Below are positions 11,376 through 22,132 of a stretch of 64,000 nucleotides of DNA, in pieces; positions within the stretch are counted from its first letter, which is position 1; every line of letters starts with the position of its first letter. Both the position numbers and the translations under genes were made by a program. The stretch is taken from NCBI GenBank assembly GCA_951213105.1, contig OX578135.1:164600750-164664749 (forward strand), read 5' to 3'. The notes beneath the pieces were generated by a model. It saw only the letters and a list, made by a program, of their open reading frames with translations. It made no database searches and had not been told where the DNA came from. This DNA comes from Amaurobius ferox (Eukaryota > Arthropoda > Arachnida > Araneae > Amaurobiidae).

Positions 11376-11536
11376 TATATCATCAACATATATCAATTTT
11401 TGAAATCATTTTACTTCCTATATTTTATTAAAGGGACAGTAGACTTGTGAATTTTCGAATTATATATTTTTTAATTCTAATATCATCTTGTAGCCAAATA
11501 AATTCCAAAATGATTGATTTTTTTACTTTGACGTAC

Positions 11537-12056
11537 AAAAAATCTGATGCGGGCAGCACATGACTTTTTCTGCAGACTCAAATTTATTTTATTTTTATTT
11601 CTTTCGTAATTCATTGAATTGAGCTTTATTGTGTAGATATTAATTTGAAATGACACTGAATTTTCAGTTTTAATTTCATTTTCATTTGACGACTGGGCGC
11701 ATTTCCAAAGGCGATGCTGCAAAACATGTGAAGAACTGAGCAAGCATTTAATTGAATTAATACATTTGTGCATATGCACTTTTTATTTTCAAATTTTGAC
11801 GAAATTTTTTCAGGCCTTTCTGAAAAAAAAAATCTAATTAACACTAATTTACCCATAAATAAAATCTAATTAACTCACAAGTAAAATCTAATTAACCCAC
11901 AAGTAACTTACGTACCGAATTTTATGAATATTGGTCAACTAGTTTTTGAGTTAGAAAGCATACATACATTGAACAAACAGACGTGTAGATTCGTCGAAAA
12001 CTCGAGTTACGATTCCAATACTTTATACATTACCATGTACTGCAGGGAAAGTAAAA
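11537..12056 (+). mobile_element. HX-related short element
   Basis: It starts with aaatctgatgcgggcagcac and atgactttt, as in HX copies. It ends with the theme 'tcgtcgaaaactcgagtt ... atactttatacattaccatg ... gcagggaaagta', a diverged form of the HX 3' end. Near the end is 'taccgaattttatgaatatt', a diverged form of the shared head sentence in reverse. It is about 520 bp and non-coding. Confidence 0.5.
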
Positions 12057-12801
12057 TTAAATGAACTCTAAACCTGATGTTTTAACGCTAATCATAAGAG
12101 TTTTATGTTTCAAAACGCGGTTTTCTGCTTTCCCCCCCCCCCCAAGCGATATCTAATGAGCGCAAAAAGTTTTCCGAAGCTTTCTAAAGTTTTCCACAAC
12201 TTTCCCCCAAGTAAGAGTTTTCCACAACTTTCCCCCGAGTAGAAGATCCCCCAAGAAAAACAACCTCTTTCTAGACCGTCAAGAAGCCTTTCGATGGCTT
12301 AGAAGGCTGAATCTTTGCACATTTAATGTATCGACCACTGGATCGAACCTAATCCTTCTTGATTGGACAAATGAGATAGTACATTTTCTCTCACAACCCT
12401 CTCGAAGCCCCTCCTTCTACTAGGGACATAAAAGGCTGATCAACCCCGGAGTAGAGCATAACTATGCTAAATTTTCAATGGAGACAACTATTTTTGTCGC
12501 TAAGCACTATATATTGTTAAACAAAACAAAACGTATTAAAAAAAGTTGCAGTTTCATTTCTTGAGTGTTAGTTTCCCTGTCTTTTCAGGCTTGAATACTA
12601 GATAATACGTAAGAAAAAACAAAAGAAAAGCTTGCTAAAAATTATAATGCGCATTTTTACGCACTGGTAAAATTTTGGGGAGAATAAACATGTATTTCGA
12701 TGCGTAGTGTATGACTTATGACTTAGAGGTGGGTAGCTTAGAGAGACCCTAGCACAGCGACCAGAGGTCTATTGTACTGTCTCCAAAAGTTGAAACAGTC
12801 T
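12057..12801. other. No gene seen; contains a C-run
   Basis: A 12-base C run lies at 12132-12143. The short phrase 'agttttccacaactttccccc' is repeated in tandem around 12185-12237. No coding frame is recognised. Confidence 0.4.
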
Positions 12802-13140
12802 CTATAAGAAGAGACCAGTAGCCGAGGCAAAGTTCAGCAGACACTTGACAGGAATGTCCTGCAACTCCTGGGGATCGATCACATGTCGACCCAAGTGCTC
12901 GAACCTGTGGACAGATAACGCCTCGTGTGAGGCAGTTTCTTTGTTATACTTACAACCTCTACAGATCGGGTCCTTAGAAACACCCACAATGCTCAGATGT
13001 CTTTTAAGGGTGCAGTGCCCAGTAAGGAGCCCGACAGCCCTTCTAATGCCAGTTCTATTGACCTTCAATAGCTCCCTATGACGCACAATAAGGCACTCAC
13101 AGTTCAGTTATGCGTAAATACGTATTACGGCAAACTCTGA
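12802..13140 (-). pseudogene. LINE ORF2 C-terminal fragment
   Basis: The minus-strand frame reads VNRTGIRRAVGLLTGHCTLK, then RHLSIVGVSKDPICRGCKYN and ETASHEAL. The LLTGHC block followed by C-x2-C, ET and H is characteristic of the region after the RNase H domain in several arthropod non-LTR retrotransposons (R1, Jockey and I-like groups). The last expected cysteine is missing (serine-valine in its place). Upstream codons stay open to about 13115. The fragment has no reverse transcriptase and is a 5'-truncated or broken relic. Confidence 0.65.
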
Positions 13141-13810
13141 GATAAATGGTGGACCCTCTCTGCGGAAACCAGCTGAACTGAACAGCCCTAACCTACACTA
13201 TTCTTGAGAATACTTAAATTCATCGGTTTCATTTGAAGTTAGATCAAAAATAGTTTCTAACTGTTTCTAGCCAAAATTCTAAACACGTACTGAATAAAAA
13301 ATAAGCACAAAAAATGTGAACAGCATTCAGGAATTTGGAAAAAACCCGAACTACTGTAAAATGTTATTTAAATATATATTTTTTTTCTTTTCCGGAATGC
13401 TTGTTTGACGAGCCACCTCGCGTTTAAACCTGTTTTAAAAGATTCAAACGAGGGAAATCGAGATACAAAAGCAGCACTCGTTTGAATGGATGTGATAAGT
13501 TTAAAAAACCGGTTGAACTTTTTTATTGTAATTATCATTCGAGTTAGAGCCTATTAAGCAATCCGCTTCTTTTGCAACTTTAAATGTCACGGCATTTCGT
13601 TTATTTCTTTCTCTTGCTTAGTTGAGGTCAAATAAATTATCCTTTTCTTGGTCATTTACGGCTCGTCTATCAAACATGTGATTTACTCATTCTGGCTGTC
13701 TGTTCACTGGGTCATTTTGCGTGACCCACGGGACAAAGTAATCAAAACAAGAGTTATAGCAGAATCAGGAAAACTAGAGTAACGTAAATAAGCACATATA
13801 GCAAAACAAT
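13141..13810. other. No gene seen
   Basis: AT-rich DNA. 'attcaaacgagg' at 13442 and 'cactcgtttgaat' at 13473 form a small inverted pair. Nothing else can be assigned. Confidence 0.35.
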
Positions 13811-13943
13811 GCCACATACAGCTGTTTTGAGGATACGTTCGATCCCCTTCGTCTGTAAAAGCCAATTAGATCCCCTTCGTCTGTGCCCCTTTGTCTTACA
13901 CAGATGAAGGGGATCCAACGTACCCTCGAAACAGCTGCATGCT
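13811..13943. repeat. Foldback of the GGGGATCCA/GAAACAGCTG repeat
   Basis: An inverted copy (13811-13856: acatacagctgttttgag, gatccccttcgtctgt) faces a direct copy (13898-13943: acagatgaaggggatccaac, cgaaacagctgcatgctgc). A second partial inverted piece (gatccccttcgtctgt) lies at 13868-13884. The block also occurs at 6821-6867. Confidence 0.6.
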
Positions 13944-14123
13944 GCTTTATTTTTGCTATGTTTGCTTATTTACGTTGCTCTAGTTTTCTTTATTCTTTGC
14001 TCAACGTGTATTTTTCTTATTAATATAACAAAATTGTTTTTACTATCTTATATTACTGTATAATATCATATATTACTGTATAATATATCATTTATTACTG
14101 CATAATAATATTACTGTATATTA

Positions 14124-15630
14124 CACTCATGTCCAAAAGTTAAGCATAATTTGTAAAATGCGAAAAATTCTAAGTTAATATGGATACAATGATTCACAAT
14201 TAGTTATGGAGAATCGTGGGACGAAGGTAAATCATTGTGCATATGCAAAACAGTTCAATCGATGTCGACATGCGCAAAGTACCGGCGCACGTCGGAACGA
14301 GTATAAAACGGCCTCGAGCGGCATGGCCATTTGAGGTAGAATTTCGTAATTGCTGTGGTACGGAGCGTTGTTAAAAATAAAAAAGAACGAACGATGTCAC
14401 AAAGATGCCAACTGGACATATTTTTGAAGGGACGAATTATTGAAATGCTGGAATCCGGTCGATCCTAAACCGAAGCGTCTCGAATTCTGAATGTGCCTCA
14501 GTGTGTGATCTGTGGTAGAGGTTCCAAACTGCTGGAGATGTTACCCGACAACCAGGGTAACAGTCGCTCGACTGACAGGGTAACAGTCGCAAGACATATT
14601 TGGTGATAACTGCGCAATGTCAGAGGAACCATTTTGTCAAACAACTGGGTTCAGCTCTGACAGCCGCCACAGGAGTCACTGTTTCGAGACAAACTGTTTA
14701 CAGGAGACTCAGATACGTTGGTCTCTATGCCAGACGATCAGCAGTTTGCACCCCCCATACGTCTGCACAGAAACGTGCGCGTTTATGTATTATATCATGG
14801 AACAACGGCAGTGGAGTGGACACCAGTGGAACAATGTCATGTTCAGTGACGAGTCCAGGTTTAGCCTGCACACTAATCTCCTCGTACCACGATCTGGAGA
14901 GAACGTGGAACGCGTTTTCACCCGGAAAACATCAAGAAAATACATCGTTTTTCGTTTGGGGGGGGGGGGGTCATGGTCTGGGCAGGCATCATAATGGACG
15001 GTCGCACAGATCTCCACATCTTTGACACGGGGTCGATTATCAGTCAAAGATACAGAGGCGAAGTCCTTGAGCCTACCGTTCGATTGTATAGAGGTGCTGT
15101 TGGTCCTGATTTCATATTCATGGATTATAATGCGCCTCCTGACCGTGAGACCTTGGTCGACGACTTCTTTCAAACTAAAGATATCCAGCACATGCAATGG
15201 CCTGCCAACTCTCCTGATCTGAATCCAATAGAGCATGTGTGGGATATGCTCGGGAGACATCTTGCAGCCCTCCGCTACCCACCAAGCTCCGTTTCGGGAT
15301 TGAAAACTGCTCTCTGTGAGGCTCGGAACGCTTTGAGAACACAACTCATCCAAACCCTCATCGAAAGTCCCCCATCCCGCACACCGTATTAAACTGCAGC
15401 ATCACATTGTTTTAATCATTCTGTTTCACTGAGACTGACACTCGTATTGTGACCCTTTTTCTTTCAACCCTTTTCTATGGATAATAAAAGTCGTTATTAT
15501 CCTTGTTTTGCATTGTTTTCTTCTTCTATAACCCTATTACACCCGCATACCGCGTTTCCTTCCATTCCGATGTAGATTTCCTGAAATTTTCACATAAACA
15601 GCAACTATGCTTAACTTTTGGACATGAGTG
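14124..15630 (+). mobile_element. Complete but inactive Tc1-like DNA transposon
   Basis: The terminal inverted repeats of about 27 bp start CACTCATGTCCAAAAGTTAA at both ends (14124-14150 and 15604-15630), with one mismatch near the inner end. TA flanks both sides (14122-14123 and 15631-15632). The length of 1507 bp is normal for the family. The single gene inside is broken (next entry). Confidence 0.92.
14394..15392 (+). pseudogene. Tc1-like transposase, frameshifted and catalytically dead
   Basis: The protein would bind the 27-bp ends and excise the element. The start ATG is at 14394 (MSQRCQLDIFLKGRIIEMLE), with a stop at 14466-14468. A short tandem duplication of 'cagggtaacagtcgc' (near 14552 and 14575) disturbs the DNA-binding part. 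The reading then moves to a second frame (ATGVTVSRQTVYRRL, a helix-turn-helix segment), then to a third (NVMFSDESRF, first catalytic Asp at 14848). It returns to the first frame after a 13-base G run at 14958-14970 (MVWAGIIMDGRTDLH). The second catalytic Asp should precede NAPP, but codon 15126-15128 is TAT (Tyr) in FMDYNAPP. The Glu is at 15231 in SPDLNPIEHVWD, 34 residues later, fitting a DD34E family. The end is TAA at 15390. Confidence 0.9.
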
Positions 15631-15632
15631 TA

Positions 15633-15795
15633 TATCTTATATTACTGTATATATAACCATTTTAACTACGCTTCGCACGTTCTCAATGGTCACTAAATGT
15701 GAAGCCTACTCACTTAAATAAAGTTGTTGATAACCATCAGTTTTTTAATTGCATAGGCAGCAAAAGGGTATCGAATTCTGTATTTATTGCTTTTG
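15633..15795. other. Short AT-rich flank
   Basis: Repeats of 'tatcttatattactgtata' lie on both sides of the Tc1 element (14044-14122 and 15632-15655), consistent with insertion into a TATTACTGTATA-rich tract. Confidence 0.5.
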
Positions 15796-15811
15796 AAAGG
15801 CAAAGGGGTTG

Positions 15812-15867
15812 AAGACCCAGACCACACGACCAACCCAAGGGTTTATGGTAGCAAGATGTGTGGCCGG
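15812..15867 (-). mobile_element. Ultra-short retroposon-like element, copy 2
   Basis: Flanking direct repeats are AAAGGCAAAGGGGTTG (15796-15811) and AAAGGCAAGGGGTTG (15886-15900), one base different. On the minus strand the 56-bp unit runs from CCGGCCACACATCTTGCTAC to GGTCGTGTGGTCTGGGTCTT. A run of 21 A (15868-15888) sits beside the CCGG end. It belongs to a subfamily shared with 60993-61050. Confidence 0.75.
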
Positions 15868-15900
15868 AAAAAAAAAAAAAAAAAAAAAGGCAAGGGGTTG

Positions 15901-16486
15901 TAAGTTTATTAAAAATCCCTTTGTATCATTAACCTTCATTCGAATTTTCGAAATATTATTATTATTTTTTTTTTCGTGGGCCTGAAAATTGAGACGGTTT
16001 GAATGAAACTGAAACCAAGTTTCCATAGTTAGAGTAGAAATGCTCGATAATCAAGACGTTTAAGGTTTTGAGTCTTTTTATTATTTCTTTGCACCGTCAC
16101 ACCTAATTCGAACGTTTGAGATTTTAGATTTTCCCCTTCACCTCAAAGCTGAGACGGGTCGAATGATACCAAAACCCAAGGTTAATAGATAAGAATATAT
16201 AAGATATTCTACGGACTTTGACCAAAACCAGGATTCTAGCTATAGTGGAAATCTTCCATCATTTTGATACGAGTACATATGTTTAGATCACTATAAAAGT
16301 ATCCCACTATATAAAAATCCAACCTGAGTGTGTGTGTGTGTGGGGGGGGGGGGTCTTAACTGCGAGAATTTCATGCTAGAGTTTCTTATAGTCGTGGAAC
16401 GAATTTTTAAAATTATTTAAAGTGGATATCGTAATTTGTTTATGCAAAAGCAATTCATACATACTTATTCTCAAGTATTCAGTTGT
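15901..16486. other. No gene seen; GT and G tracts
   Basis: It contains a (GT)n tract followed by 12 G at 16342-16353. No coding frame is recognised. Confidence 0.4.
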
Positions 16487-17239
16487 CAGTCCACATGTCT
16501 GTCTGTCACGCCTTTTTTAAGTACTTGAGAATAAATAGAAACTAAAAATTGGGTACATGGGCCAATGGTTCACATAAAACCCTGAAACAGTCGAATTTTT
16601 CCACAATGCTTATCTCAAGGGATTGCCTATGCACGTAAAATGTTCGAAATGAGAAATAATTGTTAAACGTACTTTGCGATGAGATGGAAACTTCTTCTTC
16701 TTCGATCTAGACCGTTCGACCTACCAGAAAGGTATAAAGTATCTGTTTGGACGTGCCACAGAATTTAGACCGGAACCCAGTGGGGGAGGCATCCACAGGG
16801 ACCTTACCCCCTCCCCTACCACCAACATCTCGGAAGGACTTACGGACCCACATGTTTAACGTGATCGTACTCCCCGTGAACACGGCGGCAATTTTGGCAG
16901 TGACGGGAATCGAACCCGAGCGGTCCGAGTGCAATTCCGGCGCACTAACCACTGGGCTGTCGCGCTCCCTGAGATGGAAACTTAAAATTTAGTAAAAGTG
17001 TATAGCTCGTTACATAGGAGGAAGATGCATATTATTAGTTTTCCAATATTTGTTATCTTAGGGGTGCCGCACACCAACTGTTCGAGTTATCATATAAATG
17101 AAAACTTCTTCTGTTAGTTAAACAAAATTTGATGCACGAGTAAACTGTTCGATAAGACCTATTAGACAAATCGAATTGTTTAATTATTTACTTGGGGTTT
17201 GCTTATTGTGACACCATTGAATTTAGGGGTATTGTTTAG
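16487..17239 (+). mobile_element. RC-B Helitron-like copy, decayed, interrupted by SINE-2
   Basis: The 5' part reads 'ccacatgtctgtctgtcac' and 'aagtacttgagaataaatag', matching the RC-B head. The interior has 'ggggtgccgcacaccaac' and 'gtttgcttattgtgacacc'. The end is a decayed hairpin (ccattgaatttagggg) and TTTAG at 17235-17239. Much of the internal repeat array is missing. Confidence 0.6.
16694..16970 (-). mobile_element. SINE-2 copy with target duplication, inside RC-B
   Basis: The flanks are identical 13-bp repeats GAGATGGAAACTT (16681-16693 and 16971-16983). On the minus strand the head has a B box GGGTTCGATTCC (near 16905-16920) and an A-box-like 'agcccagtggttagtgcgc'. The 3' end is ggtaggtcgaacggtctaga followed by a (GAA)n tail. 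A short microsatellite tail suggests mobilisation by a LINE that does not need poly-A. Confidence 0.88.
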
Positions 17240-17943
17240 TGAATGCTAAATAATTTTTAACCCTTTCTTCCCAACTGTATAAATTTTGATGTTTACAAAT
17301 AACCAATTTTTACTGAAGTAAAAGCTGGGCGTGTTTTTAGAAATCGGATATGGGCGTGTTTTTAGAAATCGAATGAGTTAATAATTAGGATAATAATCAT
17401 TGTTAATTGATTACTATTGCTATTACCATGGAGGAAGAGAAATATTTCTGATTTTTTTAATATCTCAACTGTCTGAATAATTGATAACTACAAAGTTTGT
17501 TTACATTTGAAAGTCTCTTTCAATATAGTGATGTTGGTGCTCTGTTTGTTGGAGGATTAAGAGCAAATACAGTTTTTGTAGCGCGGTTGTGCAAAGTTAT
17601 TTATCCGCTCTTTCTCGGCAACCATTTTCAAGTTTAAGTGTACTAATTAACTAACGTTATAGTTTGATCTAGAATTAAATATAAATACTTTAATGTTTTC
17701 AGTGTTTCAATAATTCAGTCATCGACCACTTTTGTGACGTTTCTGCTGACAACCCAATCACAATGAAGTTGGAAGTCAACTCGACCCATTCAATCGTTCT
17801 TCAATCTGGTAATTTTAAATTTTATTAATTAAGTCTTGAGTCAAAATTTTAAGTCCGTCTTGCACATCTACGAGTCTATACTTAAATTTTCAGAACTGTG
17901 CGTTTGGATGTCTAATTGCAATGCAACGTCAAAAATTTGCAGA
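17240..17943. other. No gene seen
   Basis: AT-rich. The phrase 'gggcgtgtttttagaaatcg' is present twice in tandem (near 17329-17371). No coding evidence. Confidence 0.4.
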
Positions 17944-18231
17944 ATTATTACTTTCCCTATATACACAGTATAATGTCTAGGGAAAGTATCGTGAAGGGGT
18001 CAAAAATTCGAATTCAAGTTTCCGACGGAAAACAACTTTTCAAGCATCTCTGAACTCGGATCGAACGTTTTTGATGTTACATATGTGAGTCCATGCCTGT
18101 GGACACGACATCTCATCAACGAATGAAGAGTTTTGAAAGAAATTTGGTATAAATATTATAATCAGTAAATACTACTAGAAATTTTTTCCTTTTAAACGCA
18201 ATCGAATGTTCGCCCGCCCCCCCCCCCCCCC
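17944..18231 (-). mobile_element. HX 3' fragment
   Basis: It begins with a decayed terminal palindrome (actttccctatat ... agggaaagta). The HX words in minus orientation follow: 'aaaattcgaattcaagttt', 'atctcatcaacgaatgaag' and 'gaaatttggtataaa'. It stops at a 15-base C run (18217-18231) where HX copies read 'atgttcagaaccc'. Confidence 0.6.
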
Positions 18232-18576
18232 AAAATTTTCGCAAATTCAGGTTTAAAGATTACTTTGGGATTATTGATATTTTCAATTTATTATGTCATC
18301 TGTTTTATTTTAGCAAAAACGGTTGAAACTCATATATTGTAGTACGGGTAATCTTCTATTAGTACATGGGTATATCTTCTAAAATATAAGTAGCACGGTT
18401 ATACCTCCCCATATAATTTTAGTGCTTTCATTTTGTCATATATTGGAATAAATTATGGCTCTTAAGTTTAAAGATAATTGACATTTTCACTTTATCACGT
18501 CATCTGTTGTATTTTACCAAAAATTTTTAAAATTAAAATATTGTAGTACGGGTAATTTTCTACTAATACACGGGTA

Positions 18577-20471
18577 TCTATATATACTAATTGCCAACTG
18601 TCCTTCTATCCGTCTGTCCGTCATGCTTTTTTTAGGCACTTCCCGAATAGATAGAGACTTGCCATTTGGTACACGGGTCGATCGTTCGATAAAATCCTCT
18701 GGAAAAATAGAATTTTTCGAAGATGTTCTATAGAGGAGTTGCTCCACACCAAAACGTTCGAAAAGTGAAATGACAGAAAAGCATGCTTTGCAATGAGATA
18801 GAGATTTCAAATTTGGTGTATGGGCAAACCGTTCGAAAGGAAGAAAGTGTGCAATTTCAGATTTTCAATATTTTCTACTTTAGGGAGTGCCGCACACCAA
18901 AACGTTCGATTTTCCGAACAAATGAGAAACACCTGCTTTAAATTTTGATAGAGGCTTGAAATTTGGTATATGGGCTAATTATTTGATGAAAACATCCAAG
19001 ACAAAAGAGCTTTTCAAAAATGTTCGTTTAAGAGGGTTCTCCAGAGAAAAACGTTCGAAAGGTGAAATGACGAAAAACTATGCTTTGGGATGGAATAGAG
19101 GCTTCAAATTTGGTGAACTGGTAGAGAGTTCGAAAAGAAGAGTATGTGCAGTTTCAGTTTTCTAATATTTTCTAATTTAGGGGGGTGCCGCAAACCCAAA
19201 TGTTTGATTTTCCAAATAAATGAGAAACGCATCCTTTAAATTTTGATAGAGGCTTGAAATTTGGTATATGAACTAATCATTAATGAAAACACCCAAAACG
19301 AATAGAGATTCTCAGAAATGTTCGATTCTCAAATGTTTGGTGCTCCAGAGAAAAACGTTCGAAATATGAAATGATAAAAAAACATTCTTCGGAATGAGAT
19401 AGATATATCAAATTTGGTGTACTCGTAGATAATTTGGAAGGAAGAAAGTGTACAATTGCAGTTTTCCAATATTTTCTGGGTGCCGCACTGGAATAAAGGA
19501 GAAACGCCCTTTTTGAAACGTGATAGAGGCTTGATATTTTATATAAGGTCGAATCATCTGATAGAAATCCTAAGAATAATAGAGATTTTCAAAAATGCTC
19601 ATTTAAGGAGGTGGGTACTCCACACAAAAACAGTCGAAAGGTGAAATGATAGAAAAAGCATGCTTCGCGATGAGACAGAGACTTCAAATTTGGTGTATGG
19701 GTAGATTGTTGGAAAGGAAGAAAGTGCGCAATTTCAGTGTTCCAATATTTGCTATTGTAGGGGATGCCGCACACTAAAATATTCGATTTCACGAACAAAT
19801 GAAAAACGCCTTCTTTACAATGTGATAGTGGCTTGAAATTTGGTATATGGACTAATCATTTGATAAAAAACCCAAGATGAATACAATTTTTAAAAATGTT
19901 CATTTAAGGGGATGCTGCACAGAAAAACGTTCGAAAGGTGAAATGATAGTAAAAACATGTTTCGCGATAGGATAAAGGCTTCAAATTTGTTGTACGGGTA
20001 GATAATTTGAAAGGAAGAAAGTGTGCAATTTCAGATTTTCTGTATTTACTTTGGGGTGCCGCACACCAAAATGTTCGATTTTTCGAATAAGTTATACACT
20101 CTTTCTTTTAAATGTGATAGAGACTTGATATTTGGTATATGGGCCAATCATCTGATAAAAATCCCAAGACGAATAGAGTTTTTCCTAAATGTCCATTTAT
20201 GGGTATGCTCCACAGAAAAACGTTCGAATGGGGAAATGATAAAATCGCATGCTTCGGGATGAGATAGAGACTTTAATTTTGTGTACTGGTAGATAGTTCG
20301 AAAGGAAAAAGTGCGCAATTCAAGTTTTTCAATATTTTATTCTTTAAGGGGTTCTGCACACCAAAATATTCGATTCGCCGAATAAATGTGAAAAGCGAAT
20401 TATTGAAAAAATGACATTATTCGGGGATTGCTTATTGCGAGACCATTGATTTTCAACGGGTATTCGGATAG
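18577..20471 (+). mobile_element. RC-B Helitron-like element, complete
   Basis: It starts TCTATATATACTAATTGCC (18577), then a short GTCT/GTCC tract, then about ten degenerate internal units of roughly 150-200 bp. Each unit has words such as 'ggtgccgcacaccaaaa', 'cgttcgaaaggtgaaatga' and 'atgagatagagacttcaaa'. The 3' end has the hairpin CCATTGA-TTT-TCAACGG (20443-20459) and, 12 nt later, GGATAG at 20471; other copies end in CTAG. The host reads ...cgggta before and tatcttct... after, so the insertion lies between A and T with no duplication. No Rep/helicase gene is present, so the element is non-autonomous. Confidence 0.82.
20443..20459 (+). other. Helitron-type 3' hairpin
   Basis: A seven-base stem (one mismatch here, perfect in the 41896 array) with a TTT loop ends 12 nt before the element terminus. 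In Helitrons this hairpin is thought to mark the end of rolling-circle transfer. Confidence 0.75.
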
Positions 20472-20997
20472 TATCTTCTAATATTCGGTAATATAAGTAG
20501 TTCGAGTATATGTTCCGATACAATTTTGGCACTTTTATTTTGGCATATATTGATTCAATTTCAGATGTTTTGCAAATTTATTTACTAACGAGATTAGGTT
20601 GTTTTATTCGTCAGATCTGCCTGTGAAGATAATTTTTTTATAGCGAAGAACAGAGATTCTTAAACTTCTTTTTAGGAGCATTAATTTAAATAGTGTAATA
20701 TAATTCTTTGAATAATTATTTATTGAACGCTGCTGTTTTATTCGTCAGATCGTCAATTCGTCAATTACTGTTATTTATCAATTGCTGTTTTATTCGTCAG
20801 ATCTGCCTATGAAGATAATTTTTGTATAGCGAAGAACAGATATTTTTAAACTTCTTTTTAGGAGCATTAATTTAAATAGTTTAATAGAATTCTTTGAATA
20901 ACAATGGAATTTTGAATATTATAGAAATTTACACATGATTGTAAATTTTAAGTTTTTTTATATTATATACTGTGTACGAAGAACGGATATGCTGCTA

Positions 20998-21924
20998 GTA
21001 CTTATTTATAAAGTAATTAATATTGTTGCAAACAATTTTATAAATAAAGATGGACGATATAATTTTAACGACAATATAATTAACGAACAATAATATAATT
21101 TTCGAAAATGCTCAATATTTTCACTTACTTTCTACATTGAACTTAACAGAGCGCAAAATTTTCCTATTGGGTCATGTGCCTGGGCCCTAGGTACAGCATT
21201 CTTTCCGACTTTACTCCATATTAGTATTTTTACATAAACAAAAAATAGTTAATAGAGTTATTTAGAGTGTAGAAAATTTAGAGTGTAAAAAATAGAGTTA
21301 TTTAGAGTGTTGAGTATCGAAGTATAAAGCAGTCTTAAAGAACACAACATCTAAATATCTATCTTAAACGGTATTAAATTTTACTAATTTCTTAGACACT
21401 GAAAATTTGAATGGAATATTTTTGCCTTTTATTTTGGAAGAATAGTATGTATAAAAGTTGTATTTACGAAACTAAATATTAAGCACGAAATGCAATAAAC
21501 AATAATTAATTCAGAAAGGCTATTCAGAAAAGCCAGGAGTAAAAGGAAAAATAGGAACAAGATTTTAAGATACAATTATAGGGTGATTCTGGGCTTCTCC
21601 CCCCCCCCCTTCCCACTAAAATCTGGGGGCTCTAAGTCCGGGTTTTGTGGGCCTAGGCAATAATCAGGGCCTGGAGGGATATATTACTTATTTTATTCAA
21701 ACATTGTAAATCTTGTGTGACATGCCTGAATATTATTTCACACGGAAAAAAATCTATACAGCTCAATTCCCTTTGTTTGTGGCAAAAACAGATAGTGGAA
21801 AAATAAACAAAATCTTACGAAAAACGAATTGATTCGGGGATTGATTTTATTGATTGAACACCTGCTTTGTATTTCCATTCATCCCACTTCTGCGTCTTAC
21901 TTTTGAATCTTTTGCGGTTGCTAG
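20998..21924. other. No gene seen
   Basis: AT-rich. 'agagttatttagagtgta' repeats near 21255-21310. A C-rich patch with 11 C at 21599-21609 and 'gggcctaggcaataatcagg' looks like the edge of an unidentified DNA element. Confidence 0.35.
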
Positions 21925-22077
21925 GATATGAGGAGCGAAGTCTTAAGAAAGCTCCGAATCGATAGCGACAACAATGCCGGGAAAAGGCTCCCGTCGGTGG
22001 AAGTCGGGAAAACGACGGCCATGAAAAAAATGCAGTATCAGCTATGCTCTGAAGATTCAATGGAAATGGATGGCTGA
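21925..22077 (+). CDS. Candidate terminal exon of an unknown gene
   Basis: The segment is clearly GC-richer than its flanks. It follows a possible acceptor (tttgcggttgctag ending 21924). From 21928 it reads MRSEVLRKLRIDSDNNAGKR, then LPSVEVGKTTAMKKMQYQLC and SEDSMEMDG, to TGA at 22075-22077. Two AATAAA signals follow within 60 bp. The peptide is mixed-charge and protein-like, but I do not recognise it. The opposite strand is also open through the same block (22048 to 21819, containing RRFGA-like basic text and DEWKYKAG), with its own possible acceptor (cttcag) and donor (gtaag). Strand and reality therefore both remain open. Confidence 0.35.
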   Translation, partial: DMRSEVLRKLRIDSDNNAGKRLPSVEVGKTTAMKKMQYQLCSEDSMEMDG

Positions 22078-22115
22078 GACGGGCCCCAACTTATGTACTA
22101 AAAATATAGCCAGTT

Positions 22116-22132
22116 AATAAAATGGGAATAAA
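22116..22132 (+). promoter_or_regulatory. Two possible polyadenylation signals
   Basis: AATAAA lies at 22116-22121 and 22127-22132, 39 to 55 bp after the TGA of the candidate exon. In such AT-rich DNA this hexamer is common, so the support is weak. Confidence 0.25.

Larger units (their letters stand above)
18247..20997 (+). mobile_element. RC-A Helitron-like 3' part, split by an RC-B insertion
   Basis: The left piece (18247-18576) has 'gggattattgatattttcaa', 'atgtcatctgttttatttta' and 'tactaatacacgggta'. The right piece (20472-20997) resumes with 'tatcttctaatattcggtaa' and runs to GAAGAACGGATATGCTGCTAG, ending at 20997. Within the right piece a block with 'ttttattcgtcagatctgcc' is present twice (near 20602 and 20792), a local tandem duplication. 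The two pieces join into continuous RC-A text if 18577-20471 is removed. Confidence 0.75.

Noticed and set aside
14790..15353. 187-codon minus-strand frame, one of the longest in the window
   Set aside because: It is the antisense shadow of the Tc1-like transposase.
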